A stretch of DNA of 64,000 nt, from NCBI RefSeq assembly GCF_020166105.1, contig NZ_JAIUJY010000001.1, forward strand, positions 124,001 to 188,000. Reading direction: 5' to 3'. Positions 54,470-64,000 of the stretch are shown here, in pieces (the stretch's first letter is position 1; every line of letters begins with the position of its first letter). This stretch comes from Blastococcus sp. LR1. Lineage in GTDB: Bacteria > Actinomycetota > Actinomycetes > Mycobacteriales > Geodermatophilaceae. The position numbers were made by a program, and so were the translations under genes. The notes below the pieces were generated by a model, which was not told the origin of the DNA, did not search any database, and saw only the letters and a list, made by a program, of their open reading frames with translations.

Positions 54470-56110
54470 GTGACCGAGCCCGTTCCGCACATGACTCCCG
54501 AGCAGTTCCGGCGCCACGGGCACGAGGTGATCGACTGGATCGCCGACTACTGGGAGCGCATCGGCTCGTTCCCCGTGCGGTCCCAGGTCTCCCCCGGCGA
54601 CGTCCGCGCCGCTCTCCCGGAGTCCGCCCCCGAGCAGGGCGAGGGCTTCGACGCGATCCTCGGCGACCTCGACCGCGTCGTCCTGCCCGGCATCACGCAC
54701 TGGCAGCACCCCGGCTTCTTCGGCTACTTCCCGGCCAACACGTCAGGCCCCTCGGTGCTCGGCGACCTCGTCTCCGCCGGCCTGGGCGTCCAGGGCATGT
54801 CGTGGGTGACCAGCCCCGCGGCGACCGAGCTCGAGCAGCACGTCATGGACTGGCTGGCCGACCTCCTCGGCCTGCCGGAGTCCTTCCGCTCCACGGGCAC
54901 CGGCGGCGGCGTCGTGCAGGACTCCAGCTCCGGCGCCAACCTGGTCGCGCTGCTCGCCGCCCTGCACCGGGCCGCCGGGGGCGCCACCGTGCGCCAGGGC
55001 GTCCAGCCCGAGCGGGCGACCGTCTACGTCTCCAGCGAGACGCACTCGTCGATGGAGAAGGCCGTCCGCATCGCGGGCCTGGGCACCGACGCCGTGCGCA
55101 TCGTGGAGGTCGACGGCGACCTGGCCATGAACCCCGGCGCGCTGGCCGCCCGCCTCCAGCGCGACGTCGACCGCGGCTACCGCCCCGTGCTGGTCTGCGC
55201 CACCGTCGGGACGACGTCGACCACCGCCGTCGACCCGCTGGCGGCCATCGGCCCGATCTGCCGAAAGTACGGCGTCTGGCTGCACGTGGACGCCGCCTAC
55301 GCCGGTGTCAGCGCGATCGCCCCGGAGCTGCGCGAGCTGCAGGCCGGCGTCGAGTGGGCCGACAGCTACACCACCGACGCCCACAAGTGGCTGCTCACCG
55401 GCTTCGACGCCACGCTCTTCTGGGTCGCCGACCGGGCCGCCCTCACCGGTGCGCTGGCGATCCTCCCCGAGTACCTCCGCAACGCCGCGACCGACGCCGG
55501 CGCCGTGGTCGACTTCCGCGACTGGCAGATTCCGCTCGGCCGCCGCTTCCGGGCGCTCAAGCTGTGGTTCGTGCTCCGCTGGTACGGCGCCGAGGGCCTG
55601 CGCGCGCACATCCGCTCGCACGTGGCGCTCGCCCAGGAGCTCGCGGCATGGGCCGAGGCCGACGAGCGCTTCGACGTCGTCACCAAGCACCCGCTGTCGC
55701 TGGTCTGCCTGAAGCCCCGCTGGCCCGTCGGCGTCGACGCCGACGTCGCCACCATGACGCTGCTCGACCGGCTCAACGACGGCGGCGAGGTCTTCCTGAC
55801 CCACACCACGATCGAGCGGCAGCCGGTCCTACGCGTGGCCATCGGCTCGCCGGCGACCACCCGCCAGCACGTCGAGCGGGTGTGGGCGCTGCTGAAGGAG
55901 GGCCACGACTGGCTGGCCGCCGACTTCGCCGCACAGGCGGCCGAGCAGGCCGCTGTCCGGGCTGCCGAGCGTGCGCGGGCAGAGCAGGAGCGCGCCGAGC
56001 GGGACCGTCAGAAGGTGGAGGCGACGGCAGCCGAGGCCGGGGCCACCGGGCCGGCCGCCACGGAGGAGCCGGCGGAGACCGTCCCCGAGGAGACCGGCGA
56101 CCCCGCATGA
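54470..56110 (+). CDS. Group II PLP-dependent decarboxylase (aromatic amino-acid type)
   Basis: 546 aa, dopa/histidine/tryptophan decarboxylase family. N-terminal HEVIDWIADYWERIGSFPV, HWQHPGFFGYFPANTSGPSV, PLP-site GGVVQDSSSGANLVAL, DAAYAG, Lys in TTDAHKWLLTGFDATLFWV. The last ~60 residues are a Glu/Ala-rich tail not part of the fold. Likely makes an aromatic or imidazole amine, but family includes aspartate-type uses, so the substrate is uncertain. Start GTG 54470, weak SD; ATG 54491 is alternative. Confidence 0.88.
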   Translation: MTEPVPHMTPEQFRRHGHEVIDWIADYWERIGSFPVRSQVSPGDVRAALPESAPEQGEGFDAILGDLDRVVLPGITHWQHPGFFGYFPANTSGPSVLGDLVSAGLGVQGMSWVTSPAATELEQHVMDWLADLLGLPESFRSTGTGGGVVQDSSSGANLVALLAALHRAAGGATVRQGVQPERATVYVSSETHSSMEKAVRIAGLGTDAVRIVEVDGDLAMNPGALAARLQRDVDRGYRPVLVCATVGTTSTTAVDPLAAIGPICRKYGVWLHVDAAYAGVSAIAPELRELQAGVEWADSYTTDAHKWLLTGFDATLFWVADRAALTGALAILPEYLRNAATDAGAVVDFRDWQIPLGRRFRALKLWFVLRWYGAEGLRAHIRSHVALAQELAAWAEADERFDVVTKHPLSLVCLKPRWPVGVDADVATMTLLDRLNDGGEVFLTHTTIERQPVLRVAIGSPATTRQHVERVWALLKEGHDWLAADFAAQAAEQAAVRAAERARAEQERAERDRQKVEATAAEAGATGPAATEEPAETVPEETGDPA

Positions 56111-56123
56111 GCGGGGCCGGGCC

Positions 56124-56999
56124 TCATCCGGCGGGGCGGATGAGGCCCTCCTGGGCCACCGTCGCGACGTGCCGGCCGTCGGCGGACCAGAGCTTGCCGA
56201 AGCACAGCGCGCGGCCGGCGGAGGCCGCCGGGCTGTCGGTCTCGTAGAGCAGCCAGTCGTCGGCCCGCACCGGCTGGTGGAACCAGATGGCGTGGTCCAG
56301 GCTCGCGCCCGCGAAGTCCGGCCAGCCGCCGCCGAGCCGGGCGAACCCGGCCGACAGCAGGGTCATGTCGCTCACGAACGTCAGGGCCGCGGCATGGACG
56401 GCGGGGTCGTCGCCCAGGTCGCCCGCCACCCGGAACCAGGTCCGGGTCTCGGTGTGCGGCGGGGACTTCGGCGGCGCGGCGAACGGGTCCTGCAGGAACC
56501 GCTGCTCGACGACGTGCTCCATCGCGTTCATCCACGCCGCCTTGTCCCCGTGCCGGGCGACGACGTCGGCGGTGCCGAGCGCCTCCTCCGGCGACGGGAC
56601 GTCGGGCGCGGGCGTGACGTGCTCGGCGACCGGCGTCTCACCCGCATGGAAGTCCGCGGTCAGCGCGAAGATGGCGACCTCCTCGCCCTTGCGCTCCTGC
56701 CAGGCCACGACCCGGCGGGTGGTGAAGGAGCGCCCGTCGCGGATCCGGTCGACGGCGTAGCGGATCTCGGCGAACGGGTCGCCGGGGCGCAGGAAGTAGG
56801 CGTGCAGCGAGTGCACGCCGCGATCGGCCGGCACGGTGCGTCCGGCGGCGACCAGCGCCTGGCCGGCGACCTGCCCGCCGAAGATGCGCTGACGCTCGGT
56901 CGAGGGCGTCTTCCCGACGTAGACGTCGGTGTCGCGCTCCTCGAGGTCGAGCACGGCCAGCAGCGCCGCCGCCTGGCTGTCGCCCCGTCCGCCGGTCAC
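56124..56999 (-). CDS. tesB: Acyl-CoA thioesterase II (TesB-like)
   Basis: 291 aa. Double hotdog thioesterase: RIFGGQVAGQALVAA, VHSLHAYFLRPGDPFAEIRY, RDGRSFTTRRVVAWQ in the first half; SLDHAIWFHQPVRADDWLLY with the catalytic Asp in the second. Start GTG 56999 overlaps the pyk stop by 4 nt, the same pair as M. tuberculosis pykA-tesB1. The longer frame upstream is pyk shadow. Confidence 0.93.
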   Translation of the reverse strand: MTGGRGDSQAAALLAVLDLEERDTDVYVGKTPSTERQRIFGGQVAGQALVAAGRTVPADRGVHSLHAYFLRPGDPFAEIRYAVDRIRDGRSFTTRRVVAWQERKGEEVAIFALTADFHAGETPVAEHVTPAPDVPSPEEALGTADVVARHGDKAAWMNAMEHVVEQRFLQDPFAAPPKSPPHTETRTWFRVAGDLGDDPAVHAAALTFVSDMTLLSAGFARLGGGWPDFAGASLDHAIWFHQPVRADDWLLYETDSPAASAGRALCFGKLWSADGRHVATVAQEGLIRPAG

Positions 57000-58411
57000 G
57001 AGTCGGTACCCACCTCGTGCACGCGGATCAGGTTCGTCGATCCGACGGTGTTGGGCGGGCTGCCGGCGAGGACGACGACGCGGTCGCCCACCTTGAGCCG
57101 GCCGATCGAGAGCAGAGAGAAGTCCACCTGCTCGACCATGTCGTCGGTGTGCTCCACAGCGGGCACCAGGAACGTCTCCACACCCCATGAGAGCGCCAGC
57201 TGGCTGCGCACCCGGGCGTCCACGGTGAAGGCGAGCAGCGGCTGGCGGGGGTGCAGCGCAGCCAGCCGGCGGGCGGTCTCGCCGGTCTGGGTGAAGGTGG
57301 CCAGCGCCTTCACGTCGAGGGACTCGCCGATGTCGCGGGCCGCCCGGACGATCGCGCCCGAACGCGAACGGGACCGGCGGGCCACCTCGGGCACCCACAG
57401 GTGGTCGCTCTCGACCGCGTCGATGATGCGTTCCATCGTGCGGACGGCGCCGATCGGGTACGCACCCACCGAGGTCTCGCCGGACAGCATCACCGCGTCG
57501 GCGCCGTCGAGCACCGCGTTGGCGACGTCGGACGCCTCGGCGCGGGTGGGCCGGGAATTGGTGATCATCGACTCGAGCATCTGGGTGGCCACGATGACCG
57601 GCTTGTTGCGCTCGCGGGCGGCCTGGATCGCCCGCTTCTGCACCAGCGGCACCTGCTCCAGCGGGAGCTCCACGCCGAGGTCACCGCGGGCGACCATGAT
57701 GCCGTCGAAGGCCTCCACGATCGCGTCGAGGTTCCTGACCGCCTCGGGCTTCTCCAGCTTGGCGATGACCGGGACGTAGATGTCCTGCTGGCGCATGATG
57801 TCGCGCACCAGCGCGACGTCGGTCGGCGACCGCACGAAGGACAGCGCGATGAAGTCCACGCCCAGCGACAGTGCGAAGCGGAGGTCGTCGGTGTCCTTGT
57901 CCGACAGCGCGGGCACGCTCACCGCGACCCCGGGCAGCGACAGGCCCTTGTTGTTCGAGACCTTGCCGCCCTCGACGACCAGGCAGAAGACGTCGGGGCC
58001 CTCGACCCGCACGACGCTGAGGGAGAGGTTCCCGTCGTCGACCAGCAGCCGGTCGCCGACCTTCACGTCGTTGGACAGGTTCTTGTACGTCGTGGACACG
58101 CGCTCGGCCGTGCCGGCGACGTCCTCGACCGTGATGCAGACCTGGCTGCCGGTCTCCCAGACCACCGGGCCGTCGGCGAACGTGCCGAGCCGGATCTTGG
58201 GGCCCTGAAGGTCGGCCAGCACCGCGACGGCGTGGCCGGTCCGGTCGGAGGCCGCCCGCACCAGGCGGTAGGCGGAGGCATGGTCCTCGTGCGCACCGTG
58301 GCTGAAGTTCAGCCGGGCCACGTCCATGCCCGACTCGACCAGTGCGTTGATCTGGTCGGCGGAGCTGGTGGCCGGACCGAGGGTGCAGACGATCTTCGCG
58401 CGGCGGGACAT
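56996..58411 (-). CDS. pyk: Pyruvate kinase
   Basis: Last step of glycolysis, phosphoenolpyruvate plus ADP to pyruvate plus ATP. 471 aa, single-domain core length. MSRRAKIVCTLGPAT, RLNFSHGAHEDH, GVDFIALSFVRSPTDV, VARGDLGVELPLEQVP (metal site), VIVATQMLESMI and MLSGETSVGAYP. No extra C-terminal PEP-utiliser domain. tesB overlaps its stop. Confidence 0.97.
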   Translation of the reverse strand: MSRRAKIVCTLGPATSSADQINALVESGMDVARLNFSHGAHEDHASAYRLVRAASDRTGHAVAVLADLQGPKIRLGTFADGPVVWETGSQVCITVEDVAGTAERVSTTYKNLSNDVKVGDRLLVDDGNLSLSVVRVEGPDVFCLVVEGGKVSNNKGLSLPGVAVSVPALSDKDTDDLRFALSLGVDFIALSFVRSPTDVALVRDIMRQQDIYVPVIAKLEKPEAVRNLDAIVEAFDGIMVARGDLGVELPLEQVPLVQKRAIQAARERNKPVIVATQMLESMITNSRPTRAEASDVANAVLDGADAVMLSGETSVGAYPIGAVRTMERIIDAVESDHLWVPEVARRSRSRSGAIVRAARDIGESLDVKALATFTQTGETARRLAALHPRQPLLAFTVDARVRSQLALSWGVETFLVPAVEHTDDMVEQVDFSLLSIGRLKVGDRVVVLAGSPPNTVGSTNLIRVHEVGTDS

Positions 58412-58512
58412 GCGGATAACGCTAGTGCTACGACGAACTGCATGGCGGAGCGGCCCGAGCCCGGATCCCGCGTGTCGGCGTTACCGACCAGTAGGTTCCG
58501 GGCCCGGCCCGC

Positions 58513-60003
58513 TCAGCGGAGCGCGACCGCCGTCGGGGTGACCGGCCGCGGCAGCATGGAGCTGCCGGTGAGCCAGGTGTCGACCGAGGCGGCCGCGGCG
58601 CGCCCCTCCGCGATCGCCCAGACGATCAGCGACTGCCCGCGCCCCATGTCACCGGCGACGAAGACGCCGGGCACGGTGGACATGTACTCGGCGTCGCGGG
58701 ACACGTTGCCGCGGCCGTCGACCTCGACGCCCAGGGTGTCGACCAGGCCCTCGGTCTGCGCGCCGGTGAAGCCCATCGCGAGGAAGACGAGGTCCGCCGG
58801 CAGCTCGCGCTCGGTGCCCTCGATCTTCTGGAAGCGGCCGTCGACCCGCTCGACCTCGTGCAGCAGCAGGGCCCGCACGTTGCCGTTGTCATCGCCCAGG
58901 AACCGCTCGGTGTTGACCGAGTAGAGCCGCTCGCCACCCTCCTCGTGCGCGCTGGAGACGCGCATGATCATCGGGTAGGTCGGCCAGGGGTTGCTGCCCT
59001 GGTCCCGGCGGTCCGGCGGCGACGGCATGATCTCCAGCTGCGTGACCGAGGCCGCGCCCTGGCGGTGCGAGGTGCCGAGGCAGTCGGCGCCGGTGTCACC
59101 GCCGCCGATGATCACGACGTGCTTGCCGGCGGCGTTGATCGGCGGCTCGTCGAGCTCGCCGATCGCCTGCAGGTTGCCGTAGGGCAGGTACTCCATGGCC
59201 AGGTGGATGCCGGCCAGCTCGCGGCCGGGAGCCGGCAGGTCGCGGCCGATCGTGGCGCCACCGGCGAGGACGACGGCGTCGTGGTCCCCGCGCAGCTGCT
59301 CGACCGACAGGTCGGCCTCGGCGCTCCCACCGACGTCGACGCCGGTGACGAAGCGGGTGCCCTCGGCGCGCATCTGGTCCAGCCGCCGGTCCAGGACGGA
59401 CTTCTCCATCTTGAACTCGGGGATGCCGTACCGGAGCAGGCCGCCGATCTTGTCCGCCCGCTCGTACACGGTGACGTCGTGCCCGGCGCGGGTGAGCTGC
59501 TGCGCGGCGGCGAGGCCGGCAGGCCCGGAGCCGACGACGGCGACCTTCTTGCCGGTGCGCTCGGCCGCGTTCTGGGGGGTCACCCAGCCCTCGTCCCAGG
59601 CGCGGTCGATGATCTCCCACTCGATCTGCTTGATCGTCACCGGCGACTCCTGCAGGTTGAGCACGCAGGAGCCCTCGCACGGCGCCGGGCAGAGCTTCCC
59701 GGTGAACTCCGGGAAGTTGTTCGTGGCGTGCAGACGCTCGATGGCGCTCTGCCAGTCGTCACGGCGGGAGAGGTCGTTCCACTCCGGGATCAGGTTCGCC
59801 ACCGGGCAGGCGTGGTGGCAGAACGGGATTCCGCAGTCCATGCAGCGCGCGGCCTGGGTGCGGACCTCGGCCGTCGGGAACAACGGGTCCTCGCCGTTCT
59901 CCCGCCGGCTGTAGACGTCCTTCCAGTCCATGAGCCGGAGCTCGACCGGACGGCGCGGCGGCAGCGCGCGGTCGTACTTCAGGAAACCGGTCTGGTCAGC
60001 CAC
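58513..60003 (-). CDS. gltD: Glutamate synthase small subunit GltD
   Basis: NADPH-dependent electron-donating subunit of GOGAT. Start GTG 60003 with GGAGGAGG 7 nt upstream; 496 aa. N-terminal iron-sulfur Cys cluster in ARCMDCGIPFCHHACPVANL and CPAPCEGSC, FAD-binding VAVVGSGPAGLAAAQQL and NADPH-binding VVIIGGGDTGADC, closing VFVAGDMGRGQSL. Follows gltB by 44 nt, as usual. The frame continues open upstream through gltB but that part is a shadow. Confidence 0.95.
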   Translation of the reverse strand: MADQTGFLKYDRALPPRRPVELRLMDWKDVYSRRENGEDPLFPTAEVRTQAARCMDCGIPFCHHACPVANLIPEWNDLSRRDDWQSAIERLHATNNFPEFTGKLCPAPCEGSCVLNLQESPVTIKQIEWEIIDRAWDEGWVTPQNAAERTGKKVAVVGSGPAGLAAAQQLTRAGHDVTVYERADKIGGLLRYGIPEFKMEKSVLDRRLDQMRAEGTRFVTGVDVGGSAEADLSVEQLRGDHDAVVLAGGATIGRDLPAPGRELAGIHLAMEYLPYGNLQAIGELDEPPINAAGKHVVIIGGGDTGADCLGTSHRQGAASVTQLEIMPSPPDRRDQGSNPWPTYPMIMRVSSAHEEGGERLYSVNTERFLGDDNGNVRALLLHEVERVDGRFQKIEGTERELPADLVFLAMGFTGAQTEGLVDTLGVEVDGRGNVSRDAEYMSTVPGVFVAGDMGRGQSLIVWAIAEGRAAAASVDTWLTGSSMLPRPVTPTAVALR

Positions 60004-60047
60004 GTGCTGCCTCCTCCTGCTGCTCGATGGTGCGGTGGGCGGTCCGG

Positions 60048-63000
60048 TCAGCCACGTGCGGCCTCCATCACTGCCCGGTCGACGTCGATGCCGGCGGCCT
60101 CGGCGGCCCGCCGGGCCTCCATCGCCCGCCGGTAGTCGCGCGGCATGATCACGCTGAACTGCTCGGACCAGCGGCCCCAGTCGGCCAGCAGCGCGGCGGC
60201 CACGGTCGACTCGGTCTCGGCGGCGTAGCGCACGAGCACGTCGCGCAGCCACTGCGCGGACTCGCCGTCCAGCGGCTCGACGTCGACCATCTCGGTGTTG
60301 ACCCGGTGCCTCGCCAGGTCGAGCACGTAGCCGACGCCCCCGGACATGCCCGCCGCGATGTTGCGCCCGGTCGGGCCCAGGATCACCGCGCTGCCGCCGG
60401 TCATGTACTCCAGCGCGTGGTCGCCCACGCCCTCGACGACCGCGAGCGCACCGGAGTTGCGGACGCAGAACCGCTCGCCGACCCGGCCGCGCAGGAAGAT
60501 CTCCCCGCGGGTGGCGCCGTAGCCGATGACGTTGCCGGCGATGACGTTGTCCTCCGCCAGGAAGGGCGCCTCGCGCGAGGGACGGACGATGATCCGCCCG
60601 CCCGACAGGCCCTTGCCGACGTAGTCGTTGGCGTCGCCGAACAGCCGCATGGTGATACCGGGCGGCACGAAGGCACCGAAGGACTGACCGGCCGATCCGC
60701 CGAAGGTCAGGTCGATCGTGCCGTCGGGCAGACCCTCGCCACCGAAGCGGCGGGTCACCATCGAGCCGAGCATCGTGCCGACGGTGCGGTTGACGTTGCG
60801 GACGGGGAGCTCCAGGCTCACCGGCCGCGCGTCGAGCAGCGCGCCCTCGCACAGCTGGATCAGCGTCTGGTCCAGTGCGACGTCGAGGCCGTGGTCCTGC
60901 CCGCGCATCCGCCGCAGCGGCGCGCCCTCGGGCAGCTCGGGCACGACCAGGACCGGCGAGAGGTCCAGTCCCTGCGCCTTCCAGTGCCCGACCGCCTTGC
61001 GGGTGTCCAGCAGCTCGGCGTGGCCGACGGCCTCGTCGATCGACCGGAAGCCCAGCTCGGCCAGGTAGTGCCGCACCTGCTCGGCGAGGAACTCGAAGAA
61101 GGTGACGACGAACTCCGGCCGCCCGGTGAACCGCTTGCGCAGCTCCGGGTTCTGGGTGGCCACGCCGACGGGGCAGGTGTCCAGGTGGCAGACCCGCATC
61201 ATCACGCAGCCGGACACGACGAGGGGCGCGGTCGCGAAACCGAACTCCTCGGCGCCCAGCAGCGCGGCGACGATCACGTCGCGGCCGGTCTTCATCTGGC
61301 CGTCGACCTGCACGGTGATGCGGTCGCGCAGGCCGTTGGCCAGCAGCGTCTGCTGGGTCTCCGCCAACCCCAGCTCCCACGGGGAGCCGGCGTGCTTGAG
61401 GGAGGTCAGCGGCGCAGCACCCGTGCCGCCGTCGAACCCGGAGATCAGGACGACGTCGGCGTGCGCCTTGCTGACACCCGCAGCGACCGTGCCGACCCCG
61501 ACCTCGGCGACCAGCTTGACGTGCACCCGCGCCTCGTTGTTCGCGTTCTTGAGGTCGTGGATGAGCTGCTTGAGGTCCTCGATCGAGTAGATGTCGTGGT
61601 GCGGCGGCGGGCTGATCAGGCCGACGCCCGGCGTCGAGTGCCGGGTGCGGGCCACCCACGGGTAGACCTTGGCGCCGGGCAGCTGGCCGCCCTCGCCGGG
61701 CTTGGCGCCCTGCGCCATCTTGATCTGGATGTCGTCGGCGTTGACGAGGTACTCGCTGGTGACGCCGAACCGGCCGGAGGCCACCTGCTTGATCGCCGAG
61801 CGGCGCAGGTCGCCGTTCGCGTCGGGGCTGAAGCGGTCGGGGTCCTCACCGCCCTCACCGGTGTTGGACCGGCCGCCGAGCCGGTTCATCGCGATGGCGA
61901 GCGTCTCGTGGGCCTCCTGCGAGATGGAGCCGTAGCTCATCGCGCCGGTGTTGAACCGCTTGACGATCTCGCTGACCGGCTCGACCTCGTCGATCGGCAC
62001 GGGCGGGCGGACGCCGGTCTTCAGCGTGAAGAGACCGCGCAGCGTGGCGGCGTCCTCCGACATCTGGTCGACCGTCTGCGTGTACTTCTCGAAGACGTCG
62101 TACTGCCGCGAGCGGGTGGCGTGCTGGAGCAGGAACACCGTCTCGGGGTTGAACAGGTGCACCTCGCCCTCGCGGCGCCACTGGTACTCGCCGCCGGTCT
62201 CCAGCCGCCGGTGCGCGCGCTCGGTCGGGTTCACCGGGTACGCGCGGCGGTGGCGCAGGGCCACCTCCTCGGCGAGGACGTCGATGCCGACGCCGCCCAG
62301 CGGGGCGGAGGTGCCGGTGAAGTACTCGTCGACGAGGTCCTTGGACAGGCCGACGGCCTCGAAGATCTGGGCCATCGTGTACGAGCCGACGGTGCTGATG
62401 CCCATCTTGCTCATGACCTTGAGGACGCCCTTGCCGAGCGCCTTCACCACGTTGCGCACGGCCTGCGCCGGCTCGATGCCGGTCAGCTCGCCGTCGCGGA
62501 TGAGGTCCTCGATCGACTCGAAGGCCAGGTAGGGGTTGACGGCGGCCGCGCCGTAGCCGAGCAGCAGCGCGACGTGGTGGACCTCGCGGCAGTCGCCGGA
62601 CTCGACGACGAGACCGACCTCCATGCGGGTCTTCTCGCGCACCAGGTGGTGGTGCACCGCGGCGGTCATCAGCAGCGACGGGATCGGGGCGCGCTTCTCG
62701 TCGCAGTCGCGGTCGGAGAGCACGATGATCCGGGCGCCCGCGGAGATGGCCTTGGAGACCTTCGTCCGCAGCTGCTCGATCGCCTCGGCCAGCGCCGTGC
62801 CGCCACCGTTGACGTCGAAGTGGCCGGTGATCCGCACGGCGGCGAAACCGGGCAGGTCGCCGTCGTCGTCGATGTGCAGGATCTTGGCCAGCTCGTCGTT
62901 GTCGATGACCGGGAAGGGCAGGTGGACCTGCCGGACCGACGCCGGGGACGCGGTGAGCAGGTTCTGCTCCGGCCCGAAGGTGCGCCCGAGGCTGGTGACC

Positions 63001-64000
63001 AGCTCCTCGCGGATGGCGTCCAGCGGCGGGTTGGTGACCTGGGCGAAGAGCTGCCCGAAGTAGTCGTAGAGCAGCCGCGAGCGGTCCGACAGCGCCGCGA
63101 TCGGGGTGTCGGTGCCCATGGAACCGATCGGCTCGGCCGCACTGGCCGCCATCGGCGTGATGAGCACGCGCAGGTCCTCCTCGGTGTACCCGAAGAGCAG
63201 CTGCCGGCGGACGACTGACTCGTGGCTGGGCCGCGAGCGGCGACGCTCGGGCAGCGAGGGCAGGTGGACCAGGCCCGCGTGCAGCCAGTCGTCGTACGGC
63301 TGCGCGGCGGCCAGGGCGCCCTTGACCTCCTCGTCGGAGACGATCCGCCCGGAGGCGGTGTCGACGAGGAACATCCGGCCCGGCTGCAGCCGGCCCTTGG
63401 CGACGATGTCGGCGGCCGGGATGTCGAGCACGCCGACCTCGCTGGCCATGACGACCAGGTCGTCCTTGGTGTGCCACCAGCGGCCGGGACGCAGGCCGTT
63501 GCGGTCCAGGACCGCGCCGATCAGCGTGCCGTCGGTGAAGCAGACCGCGGCCGGCCCGTCCCACGGCTCCATGATCGAGGAGTGGAACCGGTAGAAGGCG
63601 CGGCGAGCCGCGTCCATCTCGTCGTGGTTCTCCCACGCCTCCGGGATCATCATCAGCACCGCGTGCGGCAGCGAGCGGCCCGACAGGTGCAGCAGCTCGA
63701 GCACCTCGTCGAAGGTCGCCGAGTCGCTGAAGTCGCTCGCGGTGACCGGGAAGATCCGCTCCAGGCCGAGCTCGGACGCCGGACCCGCGGGGCCGTCGAA
63801 CATCTCGGTGGAGAGCTTGGCCTCGCGCGCCCGCATGCGGTTGCGGTTGCCCTTGATGGTGTTGATCTCGCCGTTGTGCGCGATGAAGCGGAACGGGTGA
63901 GCCAGCGGCCAGCTCGGGAAGGTGTTGGTGGAGAAGCGGCTGTGCACCAGCGCGATCGCCGACTCGTAGCGCTCGTCGCGCAGGTCGGGGAAGAACAGCG
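60048..64000 (-). CDS. gltB: Glutamate synthase large subunit GltB (5' part outside the window)
   Basis: Catalyses glutamine plus 2-oxoglutarate to two glutamate. The frame runs open to base 64000, so the start and the N-terminal glutaminase Cys are outside the window. Visible: part of the glutaminase domain ([34 protein letters not shown]), central domain, FMN/synthase domain with [18 protein letters not shown] and the 3Fe-4S motif [15 protein letters not shown], and the C-terminal beta-helix region ([10 protein letters not shown]). About 1317 residues in the window, versus ~1500 in full-length GltB. Confidence 0.96.
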   Translation of the reverse strand, partial: LFFPDLRDERYESAIALVHSRFSTNTFPSWPLAHPFRFIAHNGEINTIKGNRNRMRAREAKLSTEMFDGPAGPASELGLERIFPVTASDFSDSATFDEVLELLHLSGRSLPHAVLMMIPEAWENHDEMDAARRAFYRFHSSIMEPWDGPAAVCFTDGTLIGAVLDRNGLRPGRWWHTKDDLVVMASEVGVLDIPAADIVAKGRLQPGRMFLVDTASGRIVSDEEVKGALAAAQPYDDWLHAGLVHLPSLPERRRSRPSHESVVRRQLLFGYTEEDLRVLITPMAASAAEPIGSMGTDTPIAALSDRSRLLYDYFGQLFAQVTNPPLDAIREELVTSLGRTFGPEQNLLTASPASVRQVHLPFPVIDNDELAKILHIDDDGDLPGFAAVRITGHFDVNGGGTALAEAIEQLRTKVSKAISAGARIIVLSDRDCDEKRAPIPSLLMTAAVHHHLVREKTRMEVGLVVESGDCREVHHVALLLGYGAAAVNPYLAFESIEDLIRDGELTGIEPAQAVRNVVKALGKGVLKVMSKMGISTVGSYTMAQIFEAVGLSKDLVDEYFTGTSAPLGGVGIDVLAEEVALRHRRAYPVNPTERAHRRLETGGEYQWRREGEVHLFNPETVFLLQHATRSRQYDVFEKYTQTVDQMSEDAATLRGLFTLKTGVRPPVPIDEVEPVSEIVKRFNTGAMSYGSISQEAHETLAIAMNRLGGRSNTGEGGEDPDRFSPDANGDLRRSAIKQVASGRFGVTSEYLVNADDIQIKMAQGAKPGEGGQLPGAKVYPWVARTRHSTPGVGLISPPPHHDIYSIEDLKQLIHDLKNANNEARVHVKLVAEVGVGTVAAGVSKAHADVVLISGFDGGTGAAPLTSLKHAGSPWELGLAETQQTLLANGLRDRITVQVDGQMKTGRDVIVAALLGAEEFGFATAPLVVSGCVMMRVCHLDTCPVGVATQNPELRKRFTGRPEFVVTFFEFLAEQVRHYLAELGFRSIDEAVGHAELLDTRKAVGHWKAQGLDLSPVLVVPELPEGAPLRRMRGQDHGLDVALDQTLIQLCEGALLDARPVSLELPVRNVNRTVGTMLGSMVTRRFGGEGLPDGTIDLTFGGSAGQSFGAFVPPGITMRLFGDANDYVGKGLSGGRIIVRPSREAPFLAEDNVIAGNVIGYGATRGEIFLRGRVGERFCVRNSGALAVVEGVGDHALEYMTGGSAVILGPTGRNIAAGMSGGVGYVLDLARHRVNTEMVDVEPLDGESAQWLRDVLVRYAAETESTVAAALLADWGRWSEQFSVIMPRDYRRAMEARRAAEAAGIDVDRAVMEAARG

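Noticed and set aside
60027-63218. 1063-aa plus-strand open frame opposite gltB
   Set aside because: Antisense shadow of gltB with Val/Asp/Gly/Arg-rich composition, no motif.

Overview
The window is about 64 kb of very GC-rich chromosomal DNA with mostly single-copy housekeeping genes, many GTG starts and many 1-4 nt stop/start overlaps. An SsgB-type sporulation regulator, a PdtaR-type ANTAR regulator, PimA/PatA/PgsA phosphoinositide enzymes and a TIGR02611 (PGPGW) membrane protein point to an actinobacterium. Protein style and gene order suggest Geodermatophilaceae or a close relative (inference). Large parts keep the order known from Mycobacterium tuberculosis: thrS-HIT-pgsA-patA-pimA...pdxS-pdxT, ruvCAB, secDF-apt-relA, and coaE-rpsA...polA...pdtaR...tesB-pyk.

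Layout. 1-7.6 kb (minus strand): rarA, two small membrane proteins, alaS, ruvX, mltG and the start of aroE. 7.7-8.9 kb: an aldo/keto reductase gene, then a decayed DUF559-like remnant bracketed by short repeats. 8.9-14.8 kb (minus): MBL hydrolase, hisS, an aldo/keto reductase, aspS and a class V aminotransferase. 15-17.2 kb: a cyclophilin-like isomerase gene with a strong terminator, then a small accessory patch (a DUF7660-like gene, a 3'-truncated DUF6980-like gene between two ~145-bp imperfect direct repeats, and a small membrane protein). 17.2-34.5 kb (minus): a nearly unbroken array that runs, in transcription order, thrS, HIT, pgsA, patA, pimA, a LemA-like gene, pdxS, pdxT, yebC, ruvC, ruvA, ruvB, yajC, secD, secF, apt, relA. 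It links phosphatidylinositol mannoside synthesis, vitamin B6 synthesis, Holliday-junction processing, protein export and the stringent response.

34.6-40.4 kb: MOSC, HNH and membrane proteins, tRNA-Val(CAC), a PGPGW protein, an ECF sigma/anti-sigma pair, ssgB, a tRNA-Gly/Cys/Val(GAC) cluster and coaE. 40.5-47.4 kb: an orphan 90-aa ORF, rpsA, a methyltransferase, an AAC(2')-I-like acetyltransferase directly downstream of polA, and a hotdog thioesterase. 47.5-53.4 kb: a Liv-type branched-chain amino-acid ABC transporter, livHMGF on plus, with its solute-binding lipoprotein convergent on minus. 53.6-58.4 kb: pdtaR, an atypical tRNA with anticodon CAA, a group II PLP decarboxylase, tesB and pyk. 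58.5-64 kb: glutamate synthase small subunit gltD and most of gltB, cut by the window edge.

The most unusual object is the Liv solute-binding protein. Its two sequence halves are in reverse order behind a normal lipoprotein signal, so it reads as a circular permutation of the family. The permease encoded in the facing operon has an extra N-terminal signal peptide and a beta-sandwich-like extracytoplasmic domain, so the whole transporter is atypical. Other points of interest are the repeat-flanked accessory patch, the DUF559-like remnant with its inverted repeats, the polA-linked AAC(2')-like gene, the odd CAA tRNA, and a possible CTG start inside a CTGA overlap. All family assignments come from reading the sequence; no database search was run.
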